Positions 49,959 through 63,437 of a stretch of DNA of 64,000 nucleotides are shown in pieces. The translations under genes and the position numbers were made by a program. Position 1 is the first letter of the stretch; each line of letters starts with the position of its first letter. Below the pieces are notes generated by a model. The model worked only from the letters and a program-made list of their open reading frames with translations. It was not told where the DNA came from and did no database searches. The stretch is from Chionis minor (taxonomy: Eukaryota; Chordata; Aves; Charadriiformes; Chionididae): contig VZSF01007679.1 of the NCBI GenBank assembly GCA_013398295.1, positions 186,001-250,000 of the forward strand, read 5' to 3'.

Positions 49959-52900
49959 AGTACAACAATGAATCACTCAACCAGCAATCTGAAGGCTCAA
50001 AATCATGATTCAGATGGTAGAAGCTCTGAGGTTGGCCCAAATCTTTTAAAAGAAAGATTATACTGTACTCTATTGTCTTTTCGGTGACTTCTGTCTCTCA
50101 AACATTATGTGTCTGTGAGCACACAGCTGTATTTGGCTGCTGGGATTGTCCTGTTGCCTATTGGACTTGCCATATTTGTTCTGACATCCTGAAAATGAAA
50201 AGCCTGATTTTCCAGGTGTGCCCTCTGTCCGCCTGGGACATCTTGCTTGGTGACTGCTGGAAGGGACTCAGTTGTCCAAGGGGGAACCACGTTCTGGGCT
50301 GATAAAGCTAAGAACATACAGTAGAGTATAACAAGAGGGAATCTTGCAGTGAATGTCTCCCTCCTCATTGTTCCTGTCTTTTTTTTATGTCTCTGGTAAA
50401 CTGTACCCTATGTGTGTGTTATGATTGTCTTCTAGTTGCCTCAATAAATGCAGCCCCAAATTTTCATTTTCCCTGTCAACCTTCCAGTTAGCCAGCTCTG
50501 ACCTGTTAGGTGAGCTCTCAGACCACACCTCAGTCCAATTTCTTGTATTTTTGGAACACGCTCTAAAAGGCTCTAGAGGAATCAAGCAGCCTTGTGGGAT
50601 CTTGCCACTTATTCTAAGCTAGGATAAATGTGTACAGAAGCTCCTATTTTGGAGGAAGTCTGGATGTTAAAGGCAGAACTCAACACTTAGCTAATTTCTA
50701 AAAGAAGAGGAGAAGCAAAGGAGGGAGAGAAGCTGCCCATACCTGCTTTTGTCTTTCTGTGCCTCACTTACTGAAGTGTGGGGATGCTCAAATGTGAAGG
50801 TGGGGGAGCTCTGATGACTTCTTCCAGTGGCCCTGGCGCTTTGGCATATCTATCTCAGATGTGAATGAGCATGAGAGGCAATTTGGGGGGAAGGGGGTGG
50901 GGGTGTGTGTGTGTGTGGGGTGGGGGATTTTGTAAGAAGCTGTTGCAAAGCTGGCTCCATATCCAACCAAACTTGGATCACATTCCAGAAGAGATCTCAA
51001 GAGCTGGCAGCACTCAATATACGTTAAGCCTTTGGCAGAGGTTTCAGAAAAAGCACTGCCTCTCCTGCTGCTGGGAAGGCAAATTGTATGTTCTGATAAA
51101 TAAATGTCACAAAAGATGAGCATCTGCAAACAGAGGGGTTTTATCCTTCATCTTCTAAAGGGAGACAAAGTCTTATGGAAGACAAACCATCACTATTTCA
51201 AATTCTCACAGCACACTCATAATTATCATTCGTGTGAGGGTACAGACACCTCCTGCAGTTGTGTACTTCCCTCTTCCGTGTTTTAACAGGTTCAGAAAAA
51301 TACTTGGTGGCTACTGAGACTGTGAAAAAATGGCAGCCTGAAATAAAAATCTCTATATGGGATGGAATTGAAACTGTGAGATGATAATACTCCATTTAGA
51401 TTCAGAGTATGGAGATTTGCCTGCAAAAATTAAGTGGCATTTCAGGGTTATATTAAACATAACAGAGTTAGGTTAAAAGTGTGTTTAAGTTCTGTAGTCT
51501 GACATGCAAACATCACAAAATGCAAAGTGGTATTCAAAAACTTAATTCTGTTTTCTGGTGCTTTTTCTACTTCAGCTAATCATGATGTAACAAGAGTAAG
51601 CTTTACTTCCGGAAGACTGTAGTAGACAGGATCTCCAAAATAGAATGTCCTATAGCTAGTAAAATTAAAGTTTGTTATATATAACTCTCATGTAATACTT
51701 GTGACTGAGAATATGGCTGTGGTGAGAGAATTTGGCTGTAATAATTCACTCTGTAGATTCTGAAGTGGCTTGTGCTTTTCTAGTGTTAAATCAGAAATTT
51801 CAAATAGATTTTTTAGTGATATAAAAGCATAAAAATGTTGCTAGGCTAGCCAGGAAGAAATTGTATTCTAAGAGGATGCTCAGCTTTCTATATAGGGCAA
51901 ATCTCTATTTATCTTATCCCCTAGAATGTGAAATATGACCAGTTTTCCCAAGGAGAGAGAAAGGTAGAAATAAAAAAAAGGAATAAAGCAAAGAATATTG
52001 TTCATTGATTACTTGGTATTTACTTCTGTTTTCAGCCATGCTCAGACAGTGCTGAATGTAAAAATCATAAACAGACATTTGAAAAATCCCACTGTTGCAT
52101 ATGAAAACAAAACAAAGAGCCCTTTCACGTATAGTGTTTTCAAATAAGCTTTAAAAGCAATAGGGTTTTTCAGCATTGGCATTAGGGGGTTTGTTTTCAA
52201 AGCAGAGTCCCAAAAGAATTGTGAAACTCTCACGGTAGCTTACCTTCCATAAAGCTTTATATGTTTTTTTCTCAGGCATATACTTTCTACTGGCAAGTTC
52301 TTGTGGTTTAGCAGAGGCATAGTCAGGCATCTGTGAAGTTTTTTGGTTTTTTTTTCTGAGCCAAGCTTTTAAAGACACAGAGAATTAACTCTATTCCACT
52401 GCTCACACTTCTGCTTTATGAAGTAACCATCCCTCTGAAACAGCGTAATGTCTACTGTTGCCTCCTTCATCCCATTGTTTCCTAAGAGAAAGATGACACC
52501 CATCATGAATACATTTTAGCCTTAATAATAGATACTTCAGATTCACAAAGATTCTGTACTAAAATACTGTTTTACATGAAACAGTAAAATAAGCGAAGAC
52601 ACACCAACATCCACATAAAAGTGTTATGCCAGTTTAAAGAGTTTGTTAATATTCAGTGGTTAATATTTTCCTCTTAGTACATGGGAAAGTTTTCCAAATT
52701 ATATCACTTATTTCTTCTCAGCTTATTGCCTTCCTAGTTTCTCCAGTGATAGACTGGTATTTCAGCAGGAAGAAAGAGATTATGCTTATTCTTGTGCTGG
52801 GAAAATTTAGTGATGTACGTATGCACATGGCTTTATGGAATCTTTGTGAAAGTCCTTTGTTTCCAGCTTTTAAAGCTCATATGTTTTTGGAATAAGACCA

Positions 52901-55500
52901 AAGCTCATCTATTAAAAAATTTCCTTAAAACCTGCTAGTATTTTGGACAACAATGATAATGGTTGTTTCTGCTACAATTTCAGCTGGGACTAACTGAGCT
53001 CCCTCATGGTTTCCTGTACAGTATGTGTAGGCATTATTCTTGGTTGCCATCTAAAAACTATTTAGTATTGCTGATATACAATTCTCTATTGTATGCTCAC
53101 ACATTATTTTCTGTTGGATCAAATGACACACATAAAAGTGGATGGTTGCATTATATAGATATCTGCTGTAAGCAAAATCTTTTTTTAGAATCAGAGTTGG
53201 GAAGAATTACCTTCTCTCCTCACTAGTCCCTCAGTTTCACTTGTGCATATTTTAGGCAAAAAATGTGTGTAAAAACAGGAATTAAGAAGTTTTGTATGTG
53301 CCCAAGGAAACTCAACACAAAATACATTCCTTCCTAGAGGCAGCTAATTTTCTACAATGAGGATACACACAATGAGGGTACCCCTTCAGATAAAGCCATG
53401 ATGTATGGATAAGATATGTAACGCAGAATAAAAAATGCAGGAGGAATGGGGCGTGTTTATTTATGTGGAAGGCACAACAAATTCCACTAAAATAAACAGA
53501 AGATATTACTGGATTATTTGGAGTCATACGGGTTACTGTAGAGACATAATTTTAAAAGTATATTTTCATAGCTAATTATCCTGTCTATATGTTGCCTTTC
53601 CAAGATACTTGAACTCCTACTGACATAGGAATTTCTAGTATCATTAATTTTTGTGGACAGGGCTCAAGTAGTTTTCAAGAAGCAGAATATAAAATTAAGA
53701 GGTAACAACAGCAGGATTGTTTGGTTCAAAGATCAAATAGCTGTGATGATAAAAATCTGAACGGCTTTGTTACAATTTACTAAGGTTTAAATTCTACAAC
53801 CTAGCATTCCTATTACTATGCTGTCAACAACTTCCATGAAGGCAAATCACCCGTAGAGCTGTATCAAAAATGTTGCCTTGAAGCCGCAATGCTTTTACAC
53901 CATGGCTGGCAGGTTAGATATTTTTGCTTCTTTCTAGTCTCCATTAATTACCCATGTTACAGTTCTTAAGCCTTGTATCTACAACTGCATATACAGATAA
54001 TAGGCTTATTCCGGGGGGGGGGAATGTTTTTGATTACAAGGTGAAATTAATTTTCATTAATACTTTCTGGTTTGGATATCTGAATAAGTCTTTATTTCAA
54101 ATCTTCTCGGGGAAATAAATTAAATTTTTTTTTTTCCAGTTTTAAGATTTTGCCTGACATGAAAATTTTGCTTGGGAATGTTAAATATGTTCAAAAGAAA
54201 TTCTGGCAGTTTCTAGAGTGAACAGTGGAAATGTAATTGTTTAAATTAAAAGTTTCATAAAAAGAACTTGGAAGCATTTAAACCTTTCTGCAAATATCTC
54301 ATCACCCCAATTTTCTTGGGTAAGTCGTTGCTGCATTCAATCTGCACTTGTAAACAAAGCCACTCCAGCAAATTTGCACTTTTAAGTGAATGAGAATCAA
54401 GAGAGAAAAATCCTTCATCCCTCATTTACCTTTAAACCTTGTTTATACTAATCACTGTTGTCCTTTAACTGTCAGGAGCTGTCCTTTAACTTCTAGGAGC
54501 AACAGCAGTGCTGTGAGAGGCTTTTTGGTTAAAGTGTTCTTTAATTTTAATTGAAACAGATTGGTTTGTAGGAGGAGAATTTTTTAAAAACTGTTAAAAG
54601 TTTACAAGTCAGTAGCCCTTCCACTGTATGAGAGCCATGTGTGCCTTTGGTGGATGTCAGTCTCATTTCTGCTAAGCATTTATTCGACATCTGTCATTGC
54701 CTCTGACGGAAAGTGTCATCTTAACTGAATACAGTCTCTTTTTCTGTTTTTCCCAAAGGTGCCTAAAAATTTAAATGATACACGCTCGTAGGCTGAAAGC
54801 TTGTAATGTAGTGTGCGTTCATTATTCATAGTTTGGGCATTTTCTTCTAACTTAATTCACATGTTTCTTCAGTGTTATCTTTTCTAAAATCACTGTCTTC
54901 CAGACTTACCCTACAGGCCTAACTGTAAAATAACTAATATGAGTAGTAAATGTTCAAGCTGCTCAGGCTGAAAAAGGTAAAATAAGCTTAAACCTTGTCT
55001 CCATATTGTGTGCTGAGTTATAGCCCTCCAAACAGCTGCAGGCTTGTGCAGGACATTCATTTCTGTAGCATTTGGCAGTCTTGCTGTGAAAAAATACACT
55101 TTGTTATCACTCCCCATTTCAGATTCTTCAACACCAAACAGTGAAAGATTTGACGTTATTTTTGCAGCATATAGGAGATCAGACAAAAGACATTAACGGA
55201 TCTTGCATCATATGCTGCTGGGCTGATGACACTAGCTCGAGCTTTGTGATTTGCGAAGTGATTTGCATGATTCATGGTCACACGATATTGTATTGATAAA
55301 AAAAACATTTGTTTCTTCTACATTACCATTATGCACTTAAATATCGAGACATTATTGAGTGCTTTCAGGTTTCCCCTCAGTGGCCTGGCAAATCGAATGT
55401 CTGATAGCATAATGATTCAAAACATTCGCATATGCCTCTTAATGCAGTTTAAAACTTGCATGGTAAAATACAACAAAGAGAAGTATATTTTTAAACCCTT
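49959..55500. other. Unique non-coding stretch
   Basis: AT-rich with no gene recognised, apart from the G-rich tract at 50885-50926 and a ten-base G run near 54013. 54466-54507 contains a diverged local duplication of TGTCCTTTAACT. 55270-55490 has many short homeobox-like AT words but nothing diagnostic. Confidence 0.45.
50885..50926. repeat. G-rich tract with (GT)n core
   Basis: Runs of G5-G6 on both sides of a GTGTGTGT core. The plus strand satisfies the G-quadruplex pattern. Frames on both strands here (50788-51129 and 50865-51119) get low-complexity peptides from it. Confidence 0.8.
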
Positions 55501-56220
55501 TTGGGCCCCAGGGCATGCGGCTGGGCCGTACAGGCCCACTGGCAGTGGCAGCCATGTAGCTGCGCTTTGCGCCTGGTGTCCTTCCACCGCCTCGCTCTCC
55601 CTAGCCCAGCACTTCAGCCCTTTTCCCGCTGTCTTATTTTCCTTTATCCACTCACCATTTCAAAGAACTGTAGGGAGAGAGCAGTAGAGGGATGGGTGAG
55701 CTCTGACTGTCCCTCCCCGGCTGCAGGGGCTCCTGCTGTGGTACAGGGACCCCCTTCCCCTTCCCCTTCCCCTTCCCCTTCCCTTTCCCCTTCCCCTTCC
55801 CCTTCCTCCTCTGCCCTTGGTGTCTGCAGGGTGGTTTCTCACACCTTTTTCCCCTTATTGATCGCTCCCAGGCGGTGTTTTGCCCTTCAAATATGTTTGC
55901 CAGAGGCCGCCATCTTGGCTGAAGGGCTCAGCTGTGTGCTGCAGCGGGCACATTGGAACTGGCTGAAACCAGCTGGAACCAGGCCCGGGCAGCCCCAGCC
56001 TCTCCTCACAGGGGCTTTGCCTGCAGATCCCCGCTGCCAGCACCTCGGCACCTGTGCCCAGTACAAAAAAGGACGATAAACTGGTGAACGAAGATGCCGT
56101 CGCTGTGGCCTGTAAGTTAACACGAGAGGAAAATGGTGGCGTTGAGCTGTCCCGACAGTCTGAGTGGGGGGGAAGGACTGGGCCCAGCGGTGTTTTGCGG
56201 TCGCACTGGTGGTAGGTTCA
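55501..56220. other. GC-rich island
   Basis: A sharp rise in GC content in an AT-rich setting, with CpG-containing words such as CCGCCATCTTGG at about 55909 (a YY1-type site). It carries a (CCCCTT)n tract and long frames on both strands: 55501-56079 plus and 55887-56399 minus. Another plus frame, open from about 55967 to just past 56210, encodes a proline/serine-rich then lysine/aspartate-rich stretch (including PSTKKDDKLVNEDAV) that loosely suggests the flexible part of a retroviral Gag. None is firm. It may be a retroelement remnant or an unannotated promoter. Confidence 0.35.
55750..55806. repeat. (CCCCTT)n hexanucleotide repeat
   Basis: About nine units of CCCCTT with one interrupted unit. 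The minus strand is (AAGGGG)n, a strong candidate for G-quadruplex or triplex structure. It produces the Ser-Pro and Arg-Gly dipeptide runs in frames on the two strands. Confidence 0.92.
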
Positions 56221-56373
56221 CTTTGACAGGGGTGACAGTCGAGTGCCACTGATATTAATGAACTGACAGTCTCAACAGTTTCCATGAGAAAGAAAAAATG
56301 AATTTGCAATGTTTGAGGTAACAGACCCATGGGTTTTTTGCCACTGTTGTTTTGTTCAGCATCATGATTAACA

Positions 56374-56397
56374 CCCCCCCGGTCCCCCCCCCCCCCC
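56374..56397. repeat. Poly-C tract
   Basis: Seven C, GGT, then fourteen C. Homopolymer length is likely to be unreliable in short-read data. Confidence 0.85.
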
Positions 56398-59300
56398 AAA
56401 ACTAAAGTATGTCATTTTAGCATTAAATGTGCTTTACAATGATAAAGGCCCTTTAAAACACTGCAAGACTTCCTCTTCCTGTACAGCAATGAATACTGCC
56501 TTTTTATACTGATGAATCTTGTAAATCCAAACCCAGGATCTTGCACAAAACTACCAGTTTATTTTTGTCTGGAGTGAGACCTGAACCATACTGGTACGTG
56601 GGATAGTGCCATGCTCTCTGCTGGAATATAGGGTTGGCTTTTTTGCCAACATTGGTATCTGATTATTTAATAGATCCTATTTAGGTTGTTCCTCCAGCTG
56701 CACAGGAACAAGGACAGCAAAGGGACAGCATGTCCAGGTAGTCTATAATGATAAGCCTAAAGAGAACTAGGAAAAGGTGAAATGTTATTACTAAAACCAT
56801 GCCCAAAATACACAAGTTATGTGCTCATTGGTGCAGAAGCCATTGCATGAAATGTGGAATGCACTGGACAGTGGCTGGTACTGTTGTACCATTCCTGTAA
56901 TTTTAAATCATCATTCCTGATGCTGTAATATTTAGGGATGGGTGAGTTAGTTAAGACCACATAAGCATCTAACCTAAACATTTGAGGTTTGAAATCGTTT
57001 GGTTAGCTTCCCAGCTCCACTCCCAGTTTTCATATGGTCTGGCACTTCCCTGTTGGGACAAATCCAGAAGGGGAAATACCAAAATACCATGAGAGAGGCT
57101 GTTCTCTGGAAGTTGGTGGCTCCACGCCAGTGACCTGTTAACCTAGCAGCCAGATGAGCCATAGTCATAGGTAATGCATCAGTACAATCCACAATGCACA
57201 CCTTGTTTTATGGCTGTGTCTGGTTTTTCTATGGTGTGCAACTGTTGGGACTTAGAGATGGGGTTTTACTTCGAAAATATTACAAAAACTCACATAGCAA
57301 AATGTGTACTTTAAAGTAATAGGTGTGATATTGATTATTATAGAAAAACCCAAAGTTGAAAACTAGAATGAAAGTTGTCACTCAAAATGCAAATATGTCT
57401 ATGCCAGAGGTAAACACTTGTACCAGGACAAGTATATCTCACTTTTCAAAATGAATCACTTTTTATTAGAGAGACATGAAAATTCAAGCATTTTCTTAGC
57501 TGCTTTGGGGAGCGGGACCACAGAGACAATGAGCCAAGATGAATTAGAGAATGTCGTCCAATAATTCCTGATAAAATAAATTCATAAATTAGCATTGGAA
57601 CAAAGAACATTCTCAGAAGAATAGTTTATTTTATAGGTTAAAAAGTAGAACAATACTGCTTAATCCTGGATTTAGAAAAAGTAAGTTAGTATAAACACTA
57701 TTCATAACTGAATAGGATTTATCACAAGTCATCTGTATATTTCTATCTCTATCTCTCTATATATACTTACATGGAAATATGGAAAACATCAACTGCTCCA
57801 GAAAATTTTATATGACTGTAAAGAACAAGTGGTGAACTTACTTATCAAGCTTTGGTCCTCTTGAGACATCAGGTAGTGCTTTGCTGATGCTTTTATTTTG
57901 CTTTTTTTTTTTTTCTCTTTTTTTTTTAATAGACATCATTTTGCACTGTGCCAGTAAAAGGTTGTTGCACTGAAATCTTGCTTAAGGAGACATCTGATCT
58001 TAAACCCAACAAATTCCTTTGCTGCTGTCTTCAGGAATGTGAAACTTTTGAGGGTTTTTCTCATTAGAAAGTCTCTAGATGTTCTGGTAAACCTGTGTGT
58101 CTTTGCAGGCCTCATTTTCTGTGATATTGCTGTTAATCAGCTAGTTTGGGTATAACAAAATGTCTGGGTAACTCTTGGAACATTCACATCCCAGAGCAGC
58201 AGCTCCAGTTTTGTAATAGAGATAAAGGTGAGAAACTGTAGGGTCTTATACCACCCTCATTAACTAAGAGGTGGAGAAGTTCCCACAGCACTTAAGAGAC
58301 ATGACTTATGCTTGTCACTTGTGCTAGTTATTTCTCTCATTCTTGTCTCTAGGATTGTTTGTTTTTTTAGAACTTCTCTTTTATTTGTTCCGAAGTGTAT
58401 GTATTGCTTTGCTAGAGAAGGTACATGTTTACAAAAAGCATACCTTGTATGTGGATGAAAGGTTTGTCATGGTCCTCAGTTTGATAAGTAAAATACTAGT
58501 AGCTATTGCTGCTCTGTAGCAATGGAGGATCATCAATGATCACACCTCAGTTCTCCACAGAACAGGGTAGGAGCTGGGAGCAGAACGTGTCTCCACATGA
58601 AACGATGAATGGGAGAGGAAAAATGGTGATGAGGAGTGCACTGCCGACAAGCACCTTTGTCTTCAGTGTACCTCAGGGCAGAAAAGAGTGTTCTTTAAAA
58701 GTCAGATGCTTGAAAACTGAAAAGCATTCTGGTGTTCCTGTTGAATATACAAAGCAGAACTGAGAAATCCTGATGCTATTTATCATATGGTCCAAGGCTG
58801 ATATTTTGTAACCACACATGTCTAAAATTAAGCGTCTAAATACACAGATAAGTAACAGATTTAAACAGAACTTACTTGCAAATACTTACTTAATACTCCT
58901 TACTTGCAAAAGTCACTCCTTTTGGAAAGAACATAAATGGAAGAGGTACATACTCAGCGTGCAGAAAAAAGGTAATTCTGAAAAGATCTAACTTGGGTCT
59001 AAATTCCACCCTTTTTTTTCACATTGTCCTCACAAGAAAGTCTGGTATCCTAGAGGTGGGATAGTTATGATTACTTTGTACTTTTTTTCCTGAGTCTTCT
59101 TTCGTAATTAAGAATGTCTGGACATTTCTGTTTATGCTTTCTAGTCCCTCTGAAACTAAATATTCAACTGGAGGTGAAAGCCAAAATGAAAACTGTCTTA
59201 GTACTTGTTTGTGTTTTCTTTTCCTTTTATCTGTTCCCTCTGCCTCCATCTACTGAAGTTTACGAATCCTTATATGAGGTCATCTGTCAATTGTTATCCA

Positions 59301-59608
59301 TGTTCCCATTTTACAGGCCTCATGTTTGAGCTAAAGTCATTGCTCAGTTCATGAAAAAGCTTGTTGTTTTCTGTGAAAAAAAAATATTGAGGCTGTGGTT
59401 ATAGGATTTTCATTACTTTCTGGGGGTGCATATTGAGAACAGATGTGAATGGGCAGTCGGCCAGGTCTTGTCATCTGAGACATGGCACATGGGCACTTTT
59501 TGGTGTAAACTCTTTTAAATGTAAAATCACATTGGCAGCAAACCAGATTGACCCATGTTACAAAATGACTTTTTAAAAAGACTCTTCTCCATTACAAAAC
59601 TATACCAT
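56398..59608. other. Unique non-coding stretch
   Basis: AT-rich with a short CTATCT repeat near 57745 and T runs near 57902-57930. No gene is recognised. Confidence 0.5.
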
Positions 59609-59743
59609 TGTTGTGGGTTAATCCCACTAGGCAGCTAAGCACCACACATCCACTCGCTCATTTTCCTTCCTCCCCAAAGTGGGATGAGGGAAAAGGAAAG
59701 GCAGAGTAAAAGCGAGAAAACTTATGGGTAAAGATAAAAATTG

Positions 59744-59749
59744 TTTAAT
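59744..59749 (-). terminator. Polyadenylation signal of the 59.6-kb LTR
   Basis: ATTAAA on the minus strand in CTTATTAAACAATTTTTATC, equivalent to the signal at 42966. Confidence 0.5.
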
Positions 59750-59894
59750 AAGTGAAGGTGAAGTGGAAGAAGAGAGATGGAAAACAAAACAAGTGATACA
59801 AAGGCAATCATCCACTAACTCCCATGCATAGACTGTTGCCGAGCCAGTTCCTGAACAGAAGACAGCTAATCCACTTAAATCCCACTCTTTTCCA

Positions 59895-59901
59895 TTTTAT
59901 T
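59895..59901 (-). promoter_or_regulatory. Degenerate TATA region of the 59.6-kb LTR
   Basis: AATAAAA on the minus strand after CATACTCAGC, matching the position and the altered sequence seen at 42841. Confidence 0.4.
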
Positions 59902-60142
59902 GCTGAGTATGATGTCATCAGTTTGGGTCAGCTGTCCCAGCTGTGTCCCCTCCCAGCTTCTTGGTCATCCCCAGCCTACTCGCTGGTGGGGCAGTGTGAG
60001 AAACACAGAAGGCCTTGACACTGTTCAGAAACAGCCAAAACACTGGTGTGCTATCAACACTATTTTGAAAACAAATCCAAAGTGCAGCACTGTATTAGCC
60101 ACTATGAAGAAAATAAACTACATCCCAGCAACATCCAAGACA

Positions 60143-63100
60143 GTTGTTTTGCCCATCTCTGTGATCAGACCTATAAATGTTTCCTCTGCTATTTACCTGA
60201 GAAACATGGACTACCGAGCCATTTCAGGCCACTGCCCTTTTAACAGCATTTCTAACCTTCACTGATTCTAAGAGTTAACATTTTCATTTTGCTGCTCCTT
60301 GGTAAAATCGTATGAGGATTATAAATGTCTTGCTTATTTCATGACATGTTTTTTCAGAAAAGTGGTATTCTGCTACTGAAATAAAAAGACTCACCATATT
60401 ATAATGTCTACCATACTTTACATTGTTAATAAGGGTTAAGAGATCTCTCTCAGGCAGCGGTGTGCAACCAATGTTTAATAATGGGTTCCCATAGTGAATA
60501 TATCATTAGTTAAGGCAGGATATCTATGTACTAGTGGTTTATGTGCCACAGGAAAGATGGATGATAGATTTTTTTTAAAAAAAATGGTGTTAATTTTCTT
60601 TACAGCTTTCCCAGTGATTTCTCTTAATTTTGAAAAAAATGGAGGAGACCTTTACGTGATTGCCCCAGTGTAAATGAATTCTTTATACTTGATATAAGAG
60701 AATTTTGAAAAACGTATCTTGCTGAAAACTGCAATTATTCATTTCCCAAATGCCCCACCCTCTGACTTCTTGTTCAAAAATCAGTTCAATATACAAATTC
60801 TTTTGTTACAAAATAGGAAGGAATACTCCAAAATGGGATATTGAAATATATCTCAAGACTGCTTTGGAATTATGGGTTCCTGATCTTTATAATCCAGTAT
60901 TCATTTATATATGATATTTTATTCCTTAAATACTGTCAATAAAATTCTGTCCACAAAAAAATCCAACAAAAAAACCCGCACCACCCAAAAATAAGGACCC
61001 CTCCAAAACAGTTTTTGGGTTTTTCTGTGGTTTAAACTTCATCTCTTTTTTACTTAAAATATTGTGGGCTGTAGATGTGTATATTGCCAGCTATAGACAT
61101 ATATATATGTCAAAATATGTGGCAGCATTACAGCTTTATTTTGATATTTTTGTCTTTAATATTTGGTTTGTAGTACTAGACAATGTATGTGTGTTTTATC
61201 TACCGTTCATTTTTGTGAGGCCTTCATTATCTTATTTTTCAGTGCCAATGTGTAATTTAGAAGTTTCTCATTTAGCTAAGTTTTGTCTTTATTGCACTGT
61301 AACATAAAATGAAAAAGGAATCTGATTTTAAAAAGTTGATTTTGTGCATCTGCATGAGTGTATTTCACAGAGATAGATTTGAAAGATTTTTGTTGATTCC
61401 ACATTAGGTTTCAATTTAGATTTTGTCTTCAAAAATACCACAAAATCCAACAAAAAAAGAATGGTAAAATCATAAGACTGACAGAAATATTTACATTCCC
61501 TAATGTAAGAATTCCAATAAAAGAGTTTTGCTAAGTAAACATGGCAGTGCTGAGAGCTCTGCCAGGCAGCATGGACAACCAGAAAGTAAAACTCAGTGCA
61601 TAATAAGGGGAGCATTTTCATTATCCAAGTTTTGGGAAACGTCAAGAGTAAGCAAACAGTATAAGAGGTGGTAAGTACACTGAAAGTTTAAGCCTGGACT
61701 TTTAAGTTCCCTTAACCATTCTCTTTTATTAGCTAAATAGATAGGATATTAATTCTTTTGGTGACTGTGTGTATGCAGTGAGCCCCCATCTTCCTAAATG
61801 ATTGTGTATAAAGAAATTCAGTTCTTAGACCTTTAACTTTCTTTAATTTTGAGTACTTTTAAGACTTTCAAAAATGCAATTTCCAAGTAATCATTAGGCT
61901 AATTTACTGTGAAAATTCTAGCATTTCAATGTCAACTATCCCGTCAGCTCATAAACCTCCTGCAGTACCTTTGCTGGAGTTTTATCTAACCTACTTTTCT
62001 CATCCAAAGGAAGGTGACTGACTCTCAAATTAATTCATCCCCATTCAACCACATTTTTCTTTGTAATCATACCTTGTCATTGTTCTTTTGTGTCTGCTTA
62101 ATGATTGCACTACTCTGTTTCCTTGGTATTGCATTACTTCTTTTCTTAAACAAGTCATGAAAAGGGAGGTATCTTCAGTATTTTCTTCTTTCTTTTCGTA
62201 CCCTTACCTGTTGCACCCATCAAAATCACTGTGCATAGTTCATGATGTAGTTGTCTTCAGAGCTCAACACCAGATCTTCATTTTTTAATGTTTACATAGC
62301 ACTAAGCTGTTTTTCCTTCTACTCCCACCCTTCCTTGAGGTACATGTTCTTGAACATTTAAACAGAGTTACGTCGTCTTCTCTTTTCCCTCACATTTGCA
62401 TGGGACTTAGCCCATCTGCCATTAATTGCAATGGGGATTGCATGACTAAAAGTGCTGTAGGAATGCTGGGGTTAATGGCAATCAGACTATGAGAAGATGC
62501 CTCTAGCCAAGCACGACATTATAAAAGTCCAAGTTCCCCTTATGTAGCAGTGTGAATAAGCATTAACACAAAACAAACTTGTTTAAATCAGTTTAGCAAC
62601 TGGAAAAATTTAGCACTTGGCAAATCAGCAGTGTTTGTCTCAGCACTCCAGTGCCAGGTCACTTGCACACCCAGGCCCCTCCCTTCTCAGATGGCATGGA
62701 GCCCCCATCTAATCTAGGGGTCTTCGTCTCCCTTCAGTGTGGTCCTGTTGGCACCAAGTGCCTGCAGAGATTAACGGGAGTGGATCTGTTCAGCTAGAAG
62801 ACACTAGAACCCTCGGAGTTTGCCCTTTCTTGGTTGTATTTTTTTTTTTCTTTTCCTTCTTCATGGTAGTCTGCAGCCTGGATGACAGCCAACTTGTACT
62901 TCAAATAAAAAGTTGACTTAAAAGTGCTGCCTGCCATAAATGCTATAGAGGTTTGCTGAAAACGACAAAGAAAAATAAACGCAAGGGCCTACTGCATTAC
63001 CTAATTCACAGTAAATACTAATTTGTATGCAAGTTTATATGGAAGAAGACATAACTTACAGTATGAGCTTATAAAGCATTTTGCCTTAAAATTAGAGAAG

Positions 63101-63437
63101 AAGGAGGCATGATCTTGCTAACTGCTTGACTAAAGATATTTTCCTTAAAAATACCATTCATTAATTAATATTAATTAAGTGCCATTGTGATGTAGGGTTG
63201 TACAGGCTTGTACACCAAACAAAACCTTGAGGATCAACTCAACTAAATTTTAGATATCATATGGTAAAGTGATAGTTTGCTCCGTGCGATAGTAACAGTC
63301 TGATGATGCTGCCAAGATTTACTGTACATAAAAGTATATTAGAATATCTATTTTTATCATAGAAATTAAATAGGATGTAAAATGAGTGCTAAATTTTGGC
63401 AATAAAAACAAAGCATTCATAGCACAGGAAAGCATTC
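60143..63437. other. Unique non-coding stretch
   Basis: AT-rich with no gene recognised. The block 62660-62940 is less AT-rich, has a long T tract at about 62838-62850 and an AATAAA at 62904-62909, and could be an exon end (3' UTR) or another LTR. Neither can be shown. A palindrome lies at 63161-63178. Confidence 0.45.
63161..63178. repeat. 18-bp AT-only perfect palindrome
   Basis: TTAATTAATATTAATTAA reads the same on both strands. Palindromes of this type arise easily in AT-rich DNA. Confidence 0.9.

Larger units (their letters stand above)
59609..60142 (-). mobile_element. ERVL-type solo LTR
   Basis: Same family as the LTR at 42582 but on the opposite strand. Plus-strand reading from TGTTGTGGGTTAATCCC and GCAGCTAAGCACCACAC is the reverse complement of the family's 3' end. 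GAAGAAAATAAACTACATCCC near 60110 is the complement of its 5' end, closing at TGTCTTGG (60142). The middle has CTGGGAGGGGACACAGC on the minus strand. Flanking 5-mers (ACCAT, GTTGT) do not match, so the target duplication is lost. The frames at 59824-60265 are LTR shadows. Confidence 0.82.

Noticed and set aside
55660..55842. Arg-Gly repeat frame on the minus strand, resembling an RGG-box protein
   Set aside because: The dipeptide pattern is the translation of the (CCCCTT)n simple repeat.
42582..60142. One provirus bounded by two LTRs
   Set aside because: The LTRs point in opposite directions, the distance is about 17 kb, and no retroviral genes lie between them.
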